64,000 bases of DNA from assembly GCF_002556635.1 (NCBI RefSeq), contig NZ_MWMO01000014.1, positions 1 through 64,000 on the forward strand, given 5' to 3'. Numbering within the stretch: position 1 is the stretch's first letter; every line of letters begins with the position of its first letter. Made by a program: the position numbers and the translations under genes. Below are positions 24,347-36,152 of this stretch, one piece after another. The stretch is from Novosphingobium sp. PC22D. Its GTDB lineage: Bacteria; Pseudomonadota; Alphaproteobacteria; Sphingomonadales; Sphingomonadaceae. The notes beneath the pieces are model-generated. The model was not told the origin of the DNA. It ran no database searches and was given only the letters and a program-made list of their open reading frames with translations.

Positions 24347-24359
24347 TAACCGACGGTTA
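24347..24359 (-). promoter_or_regulatory. Candidate enhancer site for the sigma-54 promoter
   Basis: TAACCG-A-CGGTTA is a perfect inverted repeat about 90-100 bp upstream of the predicted start, a usual distance for a sigma-54 activator. The related GGTTAACGG at 24310-24318 and GGTTAACCG at 24355-24363 may be further half-sites. The assignment to a PrsR-type activator is inference. Confidence 0.45.
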
Positions 24360-24412
24360 ACCGCGATCTCCGGATGGTCGCCCGACGGGGTCAGGCACAA
24401 GCGGCGAGCTTC

Positions 24413-24994
24413 TCAACCCTGCTGGCGTAGCGCGACGTCGCTCATGAAACGGGCATCGTCGCCGCGGACGAGCCATTCGGCTTCGGCGGCGACGGCGCCC
24501 AGCATTTCGGCGAGATCGTCGGTCTCGGCCTTGGCGAAGTTGCCGAGGACATAGCCGGTCACCCGGTCCTTGTGTCCTGGATGGCCAATGCCGAGCCGAA
24601 CGCGGCGGAAATCGGAGCCAAGGTGCTTGTCGATCGAGCGCAGGCCGTTGTGTCCGGCGGTGCCGCCGCCCTGTTTCACCTTGACCTTGAAGGGCGCGAG
24701 ATCGAGTTCGTCGTGGAAGACGGTCAGCGCGTCGGGGCCGAGCTTGTAGAAGCGCATCGCCTCGCCGACCGCGCGGCCGCTTTCGTTCATGAAGGTGGCG
24801 GGCTTGAGCAGCAGCACTTTTTCGCCGCCGCCGGTCCCGGGGATGCGGCCTTCCTGGAGCCAGCCCTGGAATTTCTTCTGCACCGGCCCGAAGCCGTGAA
24901 CGGCGGCAATCGCATCGAGCGCCATGAAGCCCACGTTGTGCCGCTGCATCGCATATTGCGGACCGGGATTGCCGAGGCCAACCCAGAGTTGCAT
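24413..24994 (-). CDS. pth: Peptidyl-tRNA hydrolase
   Basis: A 193-residue enzyme that frees peptides from peptidyl-tRNA dropped by ribosomes. Family motifs are GLGNPGPQYAMQRHNVGFM with the catalytic histidine H20, ATFMNESGRAV, and VFHDELDLAPFKVKVKQGGGTAGHNGLRSI. It lies about 60 bp downstream of rplY, on the same strand, the usual rplY-pth order. The C-terminal tail is variable. Confidence 0.97.
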   Translation of the reverse strand: MQLWVGLGNPGPQYAMQRHNVGFMALDAIAAVHGFGPVQKKFQGWLQEGRIPGTGGGEKVLLLKPATFMNESGRAVGEAMRFYKLGPDALTVFHDELDLAPFKVKVKQGGGTAGHNGLRSIDKHLGSDFRRVRLGIGHPGHKDRVTGYVLGNFAKAETDDLAEMLGAVAAEAEWLVRGDDARFMSDVALRQQG

Positions 24995-25053
24995 CGTCCA
25001 GACCCGCTATACGAACCCGGCGGCCCCTCCCGCGCGAGAGGGGCCTGCCGCAA

Positions 25054-25689
25054 TCAGTCTTCCGATTCGCCTTCTTCGGCGCCCTCGGCTTCGGCACGCT
25101 CGGCGCCCTCTGCCTTCTTGAGCGCCGACGGGGCGACGATCGTGGCGATCGTGAAGTCGCGGTCGGTGATCGCGCTTTCCGAACCGGTCGGGAGCTTGAC
25201 GTGGCTGATGTGGATCGAATCGCCGACGTCGAGACCAGTCACGTCGATCGCGATCTCGTCGGGAATCTTGTCGGCATCGCAAACGAGATCGAGTTCGTGC
25301 CGCACGATGTTGAGCACGCCGCCGCGCTTGAGGCCGGGCGAGGCTTCCTCGTTGGCGAAGATCACGGGCACGTTGACCTGCACCGTCGCATCCTTGGCGA
25401 GGCGCATGAAATCGACGTGGAGCGCGCGGTCGCTGACCGGGTGGAACGCCACATCCTTGGGAAGCGTGCGCAGCTTCTTGCCGCCGACCTCGATCATGAC
25501 GATCGAGTTCATGAAGTGGCCGGTGCCGAGCTGGCGGGCCAGTTCCTTGGCTTCGACGTGGATGGGCAGGGGGTCTTCCTTGCCGCCGTAGATGACGGCG
25601 GGGACACGGCCTTCGCGACGCAGTGCGCGGGAGGCTCCCTTGCCAGCCCGCTCGCGTGCCTCGGCCGGCAGGGTCAGCGAATCGCTCAT
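25054..25689 (-). CDS. rplY: 50S ribosomal protein L25 (Ctc type)
   Basis: A 211-residue protein. The N-terminal 5S-rRNA-binding domain contains AREREAGKGASRALRREG-type sequence and VPAVIYGGKED. The C-terminal TL5/Ctc domain carries the VDFMRLAKDATVQVNVPV segment. The acidic C-terminus (EGAEEGESED) is low complexity. The start at 25689 has AAAGGTAGAG in front of it. It stabilises the central protuberance through 5S rRNA and is the upstream partner of pth. Confidence 0.96.
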   Translation of the reverse strand: MSDSLTLPAEARERAGKGASRALRREGRVPAVIYGGKEDPLPIHVEAKELARQLGTGHFMNSIVMIEVGGKKLRTLPKDVAFHPVSDRALHVDFMRLAKDATVQVNVPVIFANEEASPGLKRGGVLNIVRHELDLVCDADKIPDEIAIDVTGLDVGDSIHISHVKLPTGSESAITDRDFTIATIVAPSALKKAEGAERAEAEGAEEGESED

Positions 25690-25853
25690 GATCTCTACCT
25701 TTCGGGACGTATTGAATGAAATTACAATGCTCGCCCGTCGCGCCTCCAGGGATGACCATGACGGGAAGCGCGGGCCGTTAGCGGTAATTCGCGCGAAACG
25801 CAAGCGGAACGCTCGCGCGGGTGCCCGCCGGCTTGCCGAACGCACGCCCGACC

Positions 25854-26717
25854 TCAGCCGATCCGGGTAACCTTGAATCCCCGTGCCTCCAGCATCGCCG
25901 GAAGTCCGTCCGGCCCGGCCAGATGCGCGGCGCCGACGGCCACGAAGGGGTGGTGGCCCTCGCGGATCCGGCGTTCGATGGTGGCGGTCCAGCGCCGGTT
26001 GCGGCCCGTGTAGAGCGCGGCGCGCAGTTCCGGATCGGCGAGCAGTCCGCGCCGCGTCTCGCGCGTGATCGCGGTCATGTCGCCCCGGGCCCAACTGCGC
26101 ACCAGCGACGCGTCCTCCGAGTTCTCCGCCCCATCGAGGACGGCGCCGAGCAGGTCGAATTGCTCCCGCTCGGGCAGTGCGTCGAAGATCCGGAGCTGCG
26201 CGTCCGCGCCCTCGAGTTCGCGCACCGGCTTGCCCGCGGCGGCGGCGATCACCGCGCGGTCGACGCCGTGATCCGGGTCCGCGTGGTCCGCGGCGGCGCG
26301 GGCAAGGGTGAGCGCGGCGGCCCAGGTCTCGACGCCCGCGAACGCCCCGCGCTCGATATCGAGATCCTCGAGCCGCGCGGCGAGCGCCGCCCGCTCTGGC
26401 GACGGAACGCGATCGATCAGCGGCGGCAGGCCAGATGTCCGCGACAGCGCGGCGAAGCGGCGCGCCAGGTTCGCCTGGTCCATGTCCGCCACTTCGACAA
26501 TGATCTCGTCGGCGGCGACCAAGGCCGCATCGACGGGAGGTGAACGCCAGTTCAGCGGCCGGTCAGCGGCGTGGATCGTGCCGAAGAGCCAAGCCTTCTG
26601 TCCGTCCGGTCCCTCGACCCGCCAGATCGCCGGATCGGCGTCGAGCGGTTCCGGCGCGCAGGCGAAGAGCGCGAACGCCAGCAGCGCGGCGCGCAGGCCG
26701 GCTGTGAAGCGCGACAC
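25854..26717 (-). CDS. TraB/GumN-family protein 2 (lipoprotein-like)
   Basis: A 287-residue TraB/GumN fold protein related to erythromycin-esterase/TIKI-like metallopeptidases. The signature is LFGTIHAADRPLNW near residue 45 with an early H, a central E-rich region, and the C-terminal VAVGAAHLAGPDGLP. The N-terminus has a hydrophobic segment ending in a possible lipobox cysteine (LFACAP). The start is GTG at 26717, two bases after the stop of the paralogue upstream. The function is unknown. This family is proposed to bind or process membrane-linked ligands. Confidence 0.8.
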   Translation of the reverse strand: MSRFTAGLRAALLAFALFACAPEPLDADPAIWRVEGPDGQKAWLFGTIHAADRPLNWRSPPVDAALVAADEIIVEVADMDQANLARRFAALSRTSGLPPLIDRVPSPERAALAARLEDLDIERGAFAGVETWAAALTLARAAADHADPDHGVDRAVIAAAAGKPVRELEGADAQLRIFDALPEREQFDLLGAVLDGAENSEDASLVRSWARGDMTAITRETRRGLLADPELRAALYTGRNRRWTATIERRIREGHHPFVAVGAAHLAGPDGLPAMLEARGFKVTRIG

Positions 26718-26719
26718 GG

Positions 26720-27676
26720 CTACTGGACCCGCTCGGTCTCGATCTCGGCGCGGGCGAGCTGTTCCTGAACGCTGCCGCTGCCGGCGAGATGTCCCGCGCC
26801 CACCGCGACGAACACGGTGCCCGGCTGCTCGAGGCGATCGGCGAGCCATTCGGCCCAGGCGCGGTTGCGGCCGAGCAGCAGCGCCTCGATCAGTTCGGGG
26901 TCGGATTCGTCCTCGTTCATCATCCGCGCGAGTTCTTCCGCGTTGCCGGCCTTCCAGGCCTCGATCATGGCCTTGAGCTCTTCGCGGATGCCCGGTAGCT
27001 GTTCGAGGACGTTGGCGAGATAGCGGCGCTGGACGGTCTCGGGCAGGGCGTCGAACAGGCCGATCTGCGCCTCGGGCGTTTCGAGCCCCTTCTGCGGCAT
27101 GCCTTTCGCCACGGCGCGGGCGACGAGCGTGCGCTCGACGCCGTTCTCGGTCGCGAAGCCTTCCCGCATCAGCGGCAGCGTCGAAATGCCCACCGCAGCG
27201 TACCAGGGCTTGTAGGCGTCGAACATGGTCACAGGGGCGCCCAGATCGCCGAGCGCGCCTTCGTAGGCGGCGAGTTCGATCGGTGCGAAGGTGTCGCGCA
27301 AGTTGGTTCCGGCCGGGCGCATCGCCTTGTTCGCGATGATCGCGGCCATTTTGCCGGGCCCCGGATCGACGATCTCGGTGACGAGCGTGTCGGCGCTGTC
27401 GAACGCGGCGGCGACCGGGCCGTTGAACCAGTCGATCCCGGCCGGGAGGATATGCACCGTGCCGAAAAGCCAGATCGTCGTGTCCTCGTCGGCGATCTTC
27501 CACAGCGCGGGATGCGCGCTTGCCGTAGCGACGGTCTCGGCCTCCTGTGGATCGGCCGGAACGGTGAGGGGCAAGGCCGGCTTTTGGGCGACCGGGGGCT
27601 CCGCGTGCAGCGCGAAGCCGGGCGAAACCAGCAGGAACGCGGCCAGGAGGGCCGCCATGCGATTCAGCGTGAACAT
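26720..27676 (-). CDS. TraB/GumN-family protein 1
   Basis: A 318-residue secreted TraB/GumN protein with a signal peptide (about 1-25). LFGTVHILPAGIDWF carries the first conserved histidine, and VAVGAGHLAGSGSVQ near the end carries the second G-x-x-H motif. It shares both motifs with the next gene, and the two are separated by two bases, so they arose by tandem duplication and have diverged considerably. The ATG at 27676 was chosen because it begins the hydrophobic signal peptide. Confidence 0.82.
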   Translation of the reverse strand: MFTLNRMAALLAAFLLVSPGFALHAEPPVAQKPALPLTVPADPQEAETVATASAHPALWKIADEDTTIWLFGTVHILPAGIDWFNGPVAAAFDSADTLVTEIVDPGPGKMAAIIANKAMRPAGTNLRDTFAPIELAAYEGALGDLGAPVTMFDAYKPWYAAVGISTLPLMREGFATENGVERTLVARAVAKGMPQKGLETPEAQIGLFDALPETVQRRYLANVLEQLPGIREELKAMIEAWKAGNAEELARMMNEDESDPELIEALLLGRNRAWAEWLADRLEQPGTVFVAVGAGHLAGSGSVQEQLARAEIETERVQ

Positions 27677-27780
27677 GGCGCGCCTTATAGCGCCGCGCCC
27701 CATGGCGTCGACCTGAACGCGGCGCTTCGCGGGCATTGCGATGTTGACCCACCTCCGCCCTTGGGTAAAGGCGCGAGCCT

Positions 27781-28680
27781 ATGACCGGCAAAGATCCCTT
27801 GAGCTTTCAGGACATGATCCTCACGCTCCATTCGTTCTGGAGCCAGCAGGGGTGCGCGATCCTGCAGCCCTACGACATGCGCATGGGCGCGGGCACGTTC
27901 CATCCCGCGACGACGCTGCGCGCGCTCGGCCCCGAGCCGTGGAAGGCGGCCTACGTCCAGCCCTCGCGCCGCCCCACCGACGGCCGCTATGGCGAGAACC
28001 CGAACCGCTTGCAGCACTACTACCAGTATCAGGTGATCCTGAAGCCCAACCCGGAGAACCTCCAGGAGCTGTACCTTGCCAGCCTCGCCGCGATCGGCAT
28101 CGATCCGCTGGCGCACGACATCCGCTTCGTCGAGGACGACTGGGAAAGCCCGACGCTGGGCGCCTGGGGGCTGGGCTGGGAAGTCTGGTGCGACGGCATG
28201 GAAGTGACCCAGTTCACGTATTTCCAGCAGGTCGGCGGGTATGACTGCAAGCCCGTGGCGGGCGAGCTGACTTACGGCCTCGAACGCCTGGCGATGTATA
28301 TCCAGGGCAAGGACCGCTACCACGATCTCGCCTTCAATTCCGCCGGGGTGACTTACGCCGACGTCTTCCTCGAGAACGAGCGCGAAATGTCGAAGTACAA
28401 TTTCGAGGTGGCCGACACCGCCGCGCTCTTCGACGGCTTCGCCAAGGCCGAAGCCGAGTGCGCCCGCTGCATCGAGGCGGGCGTGCCGCTCGCGGCCTAC
28501 GAACAGGCGATCGAGGCCTCGCATCTGTTCAACCTGTTGCAGGCGCGCGGCGTGATCTCGGTGCAGGAGCGCGCGAGCTACATCGGCCGCGTGCGCGATC
28601 TCGCCAAGGGCTCGTGCGAGGCGTGGATCGGAAAGAACTCCGAACGCTGGGCTGCCGAGTTCGCGGGATGGTCGGCATGA
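27781..28680 (+). CDS. glyQ: Glycyl-tRNA synthetase alpha subunit
   Basis: A 299-residue class II aminoacyl-tRNA synthetase catalytic subunit. It has the usual alpha-subunit segments QGCAILQPYDMRMGAGTFHPAT (motif 1-2 region) and GGYDCKPVAGELTYGLERLAMY (motif 3). It works as an alpha2beta2 complex with GlyS. The stop overlaps the next gene by ATGA. In most bacteria glyS follows directly, but here a hydrolase gene is inserted between them. Confidence 0.97.
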   Translation: MTGKDPLSFQDMILTLHSFWSQQGCAILQPYDMRMGAGTFHPATTLRALGPEPWKAAYVQPSRRPTDGRYGENPNRLQHYYQYQVILKPNPENLQELYLASLAAIGIDPLAHDIRFVEDDWESPTLGAWGLGWEVWCDGMEVTQFTYFQQVGGYDCKPVAGELTYGLERLAMYIQGKDRYHDLAFNSAGVTYADVFLENEREMSKYNFEVADTAALFDGFAKAEAECARCIEAGVPLAAYEQAIEASHLFNLLQARGVISVQERASYIGRVRDLAKGSCEAWIGKNSERWAAEFAGWSA

Positions 28681-29465
28681 CGGTCAAGGTCTACAAGAAC
28701 GCCACCCACCACAACGGCCACGCCAGCGCGCCCAAGCTGCTTCGCCGGGAAAAGCTGGAACAGCGCGGAACCGACACCGTGTTCGAGAACGCCGTACTGC
28801 GCGTCACCGCGCTCGGCGATCCCGACGCGCCGGGGGTGTTCGTGTGCTTCACCGGCACGCTGCTGGCAATGGGCGGGATCGACGCCGAGGAGTTCGTCGG
28901 CTCGACGCGCCTGCCCGGCTTCAGCGCGCTGTTCGTGAGCGATCTCGCGCGCTCGTGGTACAACGCCTTCGCGCCCGAGACCTTCACCGAGGCGATCGCC
29001 GACCGGATCGCGGGCAAGCGCGTGATCACGCTGGGCAACTCGATGGGCGGCTATGGCGCGATCTGGGCGAGCAAGTACCTGCCGGTCGAGACCGTGATCG
29101 CCTTCGCCCCGCAGTTCTCGATGCACCCCGAGGTGATGCCGGGCGAGAAGCGCTGGCGCAATTTCCGCCGCAAGATCGGCCAGTGGCGCCATCGCAGCAT
29201 GGAAGACCACTTCCGCGAGGACGTGCGCTACTACACCATCAACGGCGACGCGCCCGAGGATCGCGAGCACTGGACGCAGTTTCCCTCGGGCGCGAACATG
29301 GAGCACCTGCTGGTCGCCGACACCGGCCACTATCCGGCAGCCCGGTTCAAGCAGGCGGGAATCCTGTCCGAAGTCATCGCCCAGTGCACCGAGGGCAACA
29401 GTCCGCTCGACGTGATCCGCGAGGGCGGTTTCGAGGTTTCGCGGATCGGAGACGGCAATGCCTGA
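28677..29465 (+). CDS. Alpha/beta-hydrolase-like protein between glyQ and glyS
   Basis: A 262-residue protein with a clear nucleophile elbow, LGNSMGGYGAIWASKYL (serine in GNSMGG), preceded by CFTGTLLAMGG, which fits an oxyanion-hole loop. A GHYPAARFK segment near the C-terminus may hold the catalytic histidine. Known relatives are annotated as esterases or as capsular-polysaccharide-related hydrolases. It overlaps glyQ (ATGA) and glyS (eight bases), so all three are translated from one message. The link between this enzyme and glycyl-tRNA synthesis is unknown and may be only positional. Confidence 0.72.
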   Translation: MTVKVYKNATHHNGHASAPKLLRREKLEQRGTDTVFENAVLRVTALGDPDAPGVFVCFTGTLLAMGGIDAEEFVGSTRLPGFSALFVSDLARSWYNAFAPETFTEAIADRIAGKRVITLGNSMGGYGAIWASKYLPVETVIAFAPQFSMHPEVMPGEKRWRNFRRKIGQWRHRSMEDHFREDVRYYTINGDAPEDREHWTQFPSGANMEHLLVADTGHYPAARFKQAGILSEVIAQCTEGNSPLDVIREGGFEVSRIGDGNA

Positions 29466-31656
29466 TTTTCTGTTGGAACTGCGCTCTGAGGAGATCCCCG
29501 CCCGGATGCAGGCGGGCGCGCGCGCCGATCTCGAAAGGCTGTTCCGCAAGGAGCTGGACGCCGCCGGGGTCGCCTGCGGCGCGGTCACCGTGTGGTCGAC
29601 CCCGCGCCGCCTCGCGCTGATCGCGGAGGGCCTGCCCGAAGCCACCGAAGCCGTGCGCGAGGAAACCAAGGGCCCGGCCACCAGCGCGCCCGAACAGGCG
29701 CTCGCGGGCTTTCTCGGCAAGGTCGGGCTGACCAAGGACCAGCTCGAAGTCCGCGAGGTCAAGGGCAAGGAAACCTGGTTCGCGGTGGTCGAAAGGCCGG
29801 GCAGGGCCGTCGCCGAGGTGCTCGCCGAGGCGATCCCGGCGATCGCCCGCGCCTTTCCCTGGCCCAAGTCGATGCGCTGGGGCGCGCAGTCGCTGTCGAG
29901 CGCCTCGCTGCGCTGGGTGCGCCCGCTCTCGGGCGTGGTCGCGATCTTCGGCGAGGACCTCGTGCCCTGCGAGATCGGCGGCGTGCGCTCGGGCTATGCG
30001 ACGCGCGGCCACCGCTTCCACCACCCCGACGAGATCACCATCGGCGGAGCGCACGACTATGCCGACAAGCTGCGCGCCTGCCACGTGCTGGTGAATCACG
30101 AGGAACGGCAGGACATCGTGCGCGAAAAGGCGCGCGCCGCCGCCGCCGAAGCGGGGCTGGTGCTCGTGGAGGACGAGGGGCTGGTGATCGAGAACGCCGG
30201 GCTCACCGAATGGCCGGTGCCGCTGCTCGGCCGCTTTGACGAAGCCTATCTCGAAGTGCCGCCCGAAGTCATCCAGCTCACCGCGCGGGTGAACCAGAAG
30301 TACTTCGTGTGCGAGGACTCGGCCGGAAAGCTCGCCAACGCCTTCGTGTGCACCGCCAATATCGAGGCGCACGACGGCGGCGCGGGCGTGGTCGACGGCA
30401 ACCGCAAGGTCCTCGCCGCGCGACTTTCGGACGCGCGCTTCTTCTGGGATCAGGACCGTAAGGTGCCGCTCGCCGAGCAGGCGAAGAAGCTGGAACGGAT
30501 CACCTTCCACGAGAAGCTGGGCACCGTCGCCGACAAGGTGGAACGCGTGGCCAGACTGGCGAGGTGGCTCGTCGAAGAGGGCATCGTGAAGGATGCCGAT
30601 CCGGACATGGCCGAACAGGCCGCGCGGCTGGCCAAGGCCGATCTCGTGACCGAGATGGTCGGCGAGTTCCCCGAACTGCAGGGCCTGATGGGCGGCTACT
30701 ACGCCCGCGCCGAGGGTCTGCCCGATGCCGTCGCCGATGCCATCCGCGATCACTACAAGCCGGTCGGGCAAGGTGATGAAGTGCCCACGGCGCCGGTGAC
30801 GGTCGCGGTGAGTTTGGCTGACAAGCTGGATACGCTGGTTGGGTTTTTCGCGATTGACGAGAAACCGACGGGCTCGAAAGACCCATTTGCCTTGCGGCGT
30901 GCGATACTGGGGCTAGCCGCGCTCGTGTTGCAAAATGGACTTCGAGGAGAGTTTCGGAAGCTCGTACTTAGCAGTTATGAGGATTTTCCGGGGCATCGGG
31001 CGCACGATCTGACGCACGATCGTTATTCCGATCGAATGCGAGTGGCGGACGAGATTTTGGCTTTCGCCATTGACCGCCTCAAGGTCCAGCAGCGCGAAGC
31101 CGGTGTCCGTCACGATCTGATCGACGCGGTGTTCGCGCTCGGCGGCGAGGACGATCTGGTGCGCCTCCTCGCCCGTGTCCGCGCCCTGCAGGCCTTCGTC
31201 GAGACCGAGGACGGCAAGAACCTGCTCGCCGGCTACAAGCGCGCGGCGAACATCCTCAGGAAGGAGGACTGGCACGGGCTCGAGGGCGAGATCGCGCAGA
31301 CCGGCGAGGAAGACCCGCTGGCCATGGTCGACGATCCCGATCTCGCACCGGTGATCGCGGCCAAGATGTCCGAGCGCCATGCGCACGAACTGTCCTACAC
31401 CCCCGAACCCGCCGAAAAGGCGCTGCTGGAAGCGCTCGACAAGGCCGAGCCCGAGGCCGCGCGCGCGGTCGGCGCGGAGGATTTCGAGGATGCGATGAAG
31501 GCGCTCGCCTCGCTGCGCGCGCCGATCGACGCATTCTTCGACGAAGTGACGGTCAACGATCCCGATCCCGACAAGCGCCATGCGCGGCTCGCCTTGCTTG
31601 ATCGTTTCCGTGTTGCAGTGCACAATGTCGCGGATTTCTCGCGGATCGAGAACTGA
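29458..31656 (+). CDS. glyS: Glycyl-tRNA synthetase beta subunit
   Basis: A 732-residue beta subunit that binds tRNA-Gly. Family features are LLELRSEEIPARM at the N-terminus, FPWPKSMRW, and the HD-like middle segment with GSKDPFALRRA. The C-terminal anticodon-binding part is intact. A stretch at about 30,811-31,075 uses noticeably different codons from the rest, with more TTG, CGT and AT-rich third positions (see findings), but the reading frame and conserved residues are preserved. Confidence 0.95.
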   Translation: MPDFLLELRSEEIPARMQAGARADLERLFRKELDAAGVACGAVTVWSTPRRLALIAEGLPEATEAVREETKGPATSAPEQALAGFLGKVGLTKDQLEVREVKGKETWFAVVERPGRAVAEVLAEAIPAIARAFPWPKSMRWGAQSLSSASLRWVRPLSGVVAIFGEDLVPCEIGGVRSGYATRGHRFHHPDEITIGGAHDYADKLRACHVLVNHEERQDIVREKARAAAAEAGLVLVEDEGLVIENAGLTEWPVPLLGRFDEAYLEVPPEVIQLTARVNQKYFVCEDSAGKLANAFVCTANIEAHDGGAGVVDGNRKVLAARLSDARFFWDQDRKVPLAEQAKKLERITFHEKLGTVADKVERVARLARWLVEEGIVKDADPDMAEQAARLAKADLVTEMVGEFPELQGLMGGYYARAEGLPDAVADAIRDHYKPVGQGDEVPTAPVTVAVSLADKLDTLVGFFAIDEKPTGSKDPFALRRAILGLAALVLQNGLRGEFRKLVLSSYEDFPGHRAHDLTHDRYSDRMRVADEILAFAIDRLKVQQREAGVRHDLIDAVFALGGEDDLVRLLARVRALQAFVETEDGKNLLAGYKRAANILRKEDWHGLEGEIAQTGEEDPLAMVDDPDLAPVIAAKMSERHAHELSYTPEPAEKALLEALDKAEPEAARAVGAEDFEDAMKALASLRAPIDAFFDEVTVNDPDPDKRHARLALLDRFRVAVHNVADFSRIEN

Positions 31657-31667
31657 AAGACAAGCCT

Positions 31668-31684
31668 GCAACCTGTCAGGTTGC
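31668..31684 (+). terminator. Hairpin between glyS and ppdK
   Basis: GCAACCT-GTC-AGGTTGC is a perfect 7-bp stem, 11 bp after the glyS stop. It has no T tract, so termination here is uncertain and it may equally protect the mRNA 3' end. Confidence 0.35.
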
Positions 31685-31769
31685 GGCCCATTCAACGATC
31701 CGGCAGGAAGTCGCGAAATCTATCCAAGGGCGGCGCCCGGCCGCCTCCAACAACCGCAGGTGAGGAACA

Positions 31770-34441
<2,672 letters not shown>

Positions 34442-34445
<4 letters not shown>

Positions 34446-35230
34446 GCCTCGATCCGCAGCTTGCCTTGCGGCGGCGGCCGCAGGCCGGAGAGTGTGAGGA
34501 TGGTGAAGCGCTCGCGCGTGCGGCCATCCTCGCGCGCCGCTTCGAAGGCACTGCGGGCGCGGTCGCGCGCGGCCCGGCCCAGGGCGGGCGCACGGTCGGC
34601 GAGCACGCCGGTCAGGCCTTGCGCGCGCAAGTCGGCGATGAGCGTGTCGAAGGCGCGATAGGCGACGTCGATCTCGCGCAAGTCGGCGACGGGTTCGCCG
34701 AAGCCGATGCGCTGCACGAGCTGACCGCCCGCGCGCGCGTCGACCTGCGGATGGATGCGCGCCGCCGGGCGCTCGCCGTCGGCCGCGAGCATCGCGGCGC
34801 GCAGCGCCGGCAGGCTCCCCGCGCCGCAGAAGCTAGCGATCATCCGTCCGCCCACGGCAAGCGCCTCGCGAATGTGGACCAGCGCGCCGGGCAGATCGTT
34901 GACCGTGTCGAGCGTGCCGAGGCTGGCAATGACTTCGAACCCGCCTTGCGGGTAAGGACGCTCCTCGTCGAAGCCGTCGGCAGGCTCGGCCTGCGTAACG
35001 CGGCATCCTTGCGCATCGAGCGCGGCGGCGAGCGTGCCGGTCCAGTCACCGACGACGAGCGCGCTGCGCGGCTCGCAGCGCAGGAATGCGAGGCGTTCGC
35101 GAACGTCCTCGACCATGTCGGCGAGAATAAACGCCGGGGCGTTGCCGCGCGACTGGAGAGAAACCGCCCGGCGACGGACGGCGGCGCGCCGCGCTTTGTC
35201 GAAGATCCGGGGTGGGGCTGCGGCGGTCAT
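34442..35230 (-). CDS. Class I SAM-dependent methyltransferase (BioC/NDUFAF5-like)
   Basis: A 262-residue methyltransferase. The SAM-binding region is reduced (SALVVGDWTGTLAAAL), and the SLGTLDTVNDLPGALVHIREAL and LRPGG-like VGGRMIASF motifs follow. Its layout, including the N-terminal FDKARRAAVRRRA segment, matches the BioC/NDUFAF5 type seen next to comF in many alphaproteobacteria. Possible substrates are malonyl-ACP or a protein arginine site. No biotin genes are near. It is divergent from comF and converges on ppdK with overlapping stops. Confidence 0.78.
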
Positions 35231-35299
35231 GCGCGCCTCCTGCCGATCATCGCGCCGGGAAGCAACCGCTTGCGGTCATCACGCATTCGGCTAAGCATC

Positions 35300-36034
35300 A
35301 TGCTTGTCATGAGCATCCTTTCGCCCATCATAGACAAGGTGCTTCCGCCGCGCTGTCCCTTGTGCGGCGAGGGCATCAGCGCGCAGACAGGCTTGTGCAG
35401 CGCGTGCTGGAACAAGCTGGTGATCCCAGGCGAACCTTGCTGCAAATTTTGCCAGCGCCCGTTCGACGAGGACGAGGTGAAAGACGATTCGATCTGCGCG
35501 GTCTGCACCGCCAAGCCGCCTCAGCACAACGGAATAGCAGCCGCGACGCTTTACAACGAGGCGTCGAAGCAGCTCGTGCTCGCGCTCAAGCACGGCAATC
35601 GCATCGCGCTGGCGCCGATGATGGCGCATCAGATCGCGGCGAAGCTGCCGGTGCTCAAGCCCGGCACGCTGATCGTGCCGGTGCCCTTGCACCGCTCGCG
35701 GCTCTGGTCGCGCGGGTACAATCAGGCGGCGATCCTCGCCGAGGAACTCGCGCGGCTGACCGGGATGATGCTGGTGGTCGACGGGCTGGTGCGGCGAAAG
35801 TCGACGCCGTTTCTCGGCAATCTCGACAGGCGCGCGCGCTCGAGCGCGCTATCGGGCGCGATCACGGTCAATCCGAATCGCCGGGAAATGATCAAGGGCG
35901 CCAACATCGTGCTTGTCGATGACGTGCTCACCAGCGGGGCGACGAGCGATGCCTGTATCTCCGCGCTCAAGCGGCGCGGCGCGAAGTCGGTGGTCATCGC
36001 CTGTTTCGCGCGCGTCCTCGACGAAATCTTCTGA
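35300..36034 (+). CDS. comF: ComF family phosphoribosyltransferase-like protein
   Basis: A 244-residue protein. The N-terminal zinc ribbon has CPLC, CSAC, CKFC and CAVC. It is followed by the phosphoribosyltransferase domain with VPVPLHRSRLWSRGYNQA and the PRPP loop NIVLVDDVLTSGAT. ComF acts in DNA uptake and possibly in nucleotide salvage or DNA replication. The first ATG (35300) or the one at 35309 could be the start. Neither has a clear ribosome binding site. Confidence 0.93.
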   Translation: MLVMSILSPIIDKVLPPRCPLCGEGISAQTGLCSACWNKLVIPGEPCCKFCQRPFDEDEVKDDSICAVCTAKPPQHNGIAAATLYNEASKQLVLALKHGNRIALAPMMAHQIAAKLPVLKPGTLIVPVPLHRSRLWSRGYNQAAILAEELARLTGMMLVVDGLVRRKSTPFLGNLDRRARSSALSGAITVNPNRREMIKGANIVLVDDVLTSGATSDACISALKRRGAKSVVIACFARVLDEIF

Positions 36035-36152
36035 TCGTCCGCCCGGGTCGCTTGATGGGCCCCGCCGTTTCCGGAACAATTCGCTTGTGCTTGGCCAAGA
36101 AGGCCTGGCCAGGCACGCCCCTTCGCCGAACGCTCGGCAGCGGATACGAAAA

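Noticed and set aside
34466..35299. An upstream extension of comF over the methyltransferase gene
   Set aside because: It is antisense to the methyltransferase and adds no ComF motif. The zinc ribbon begins right after 35300.
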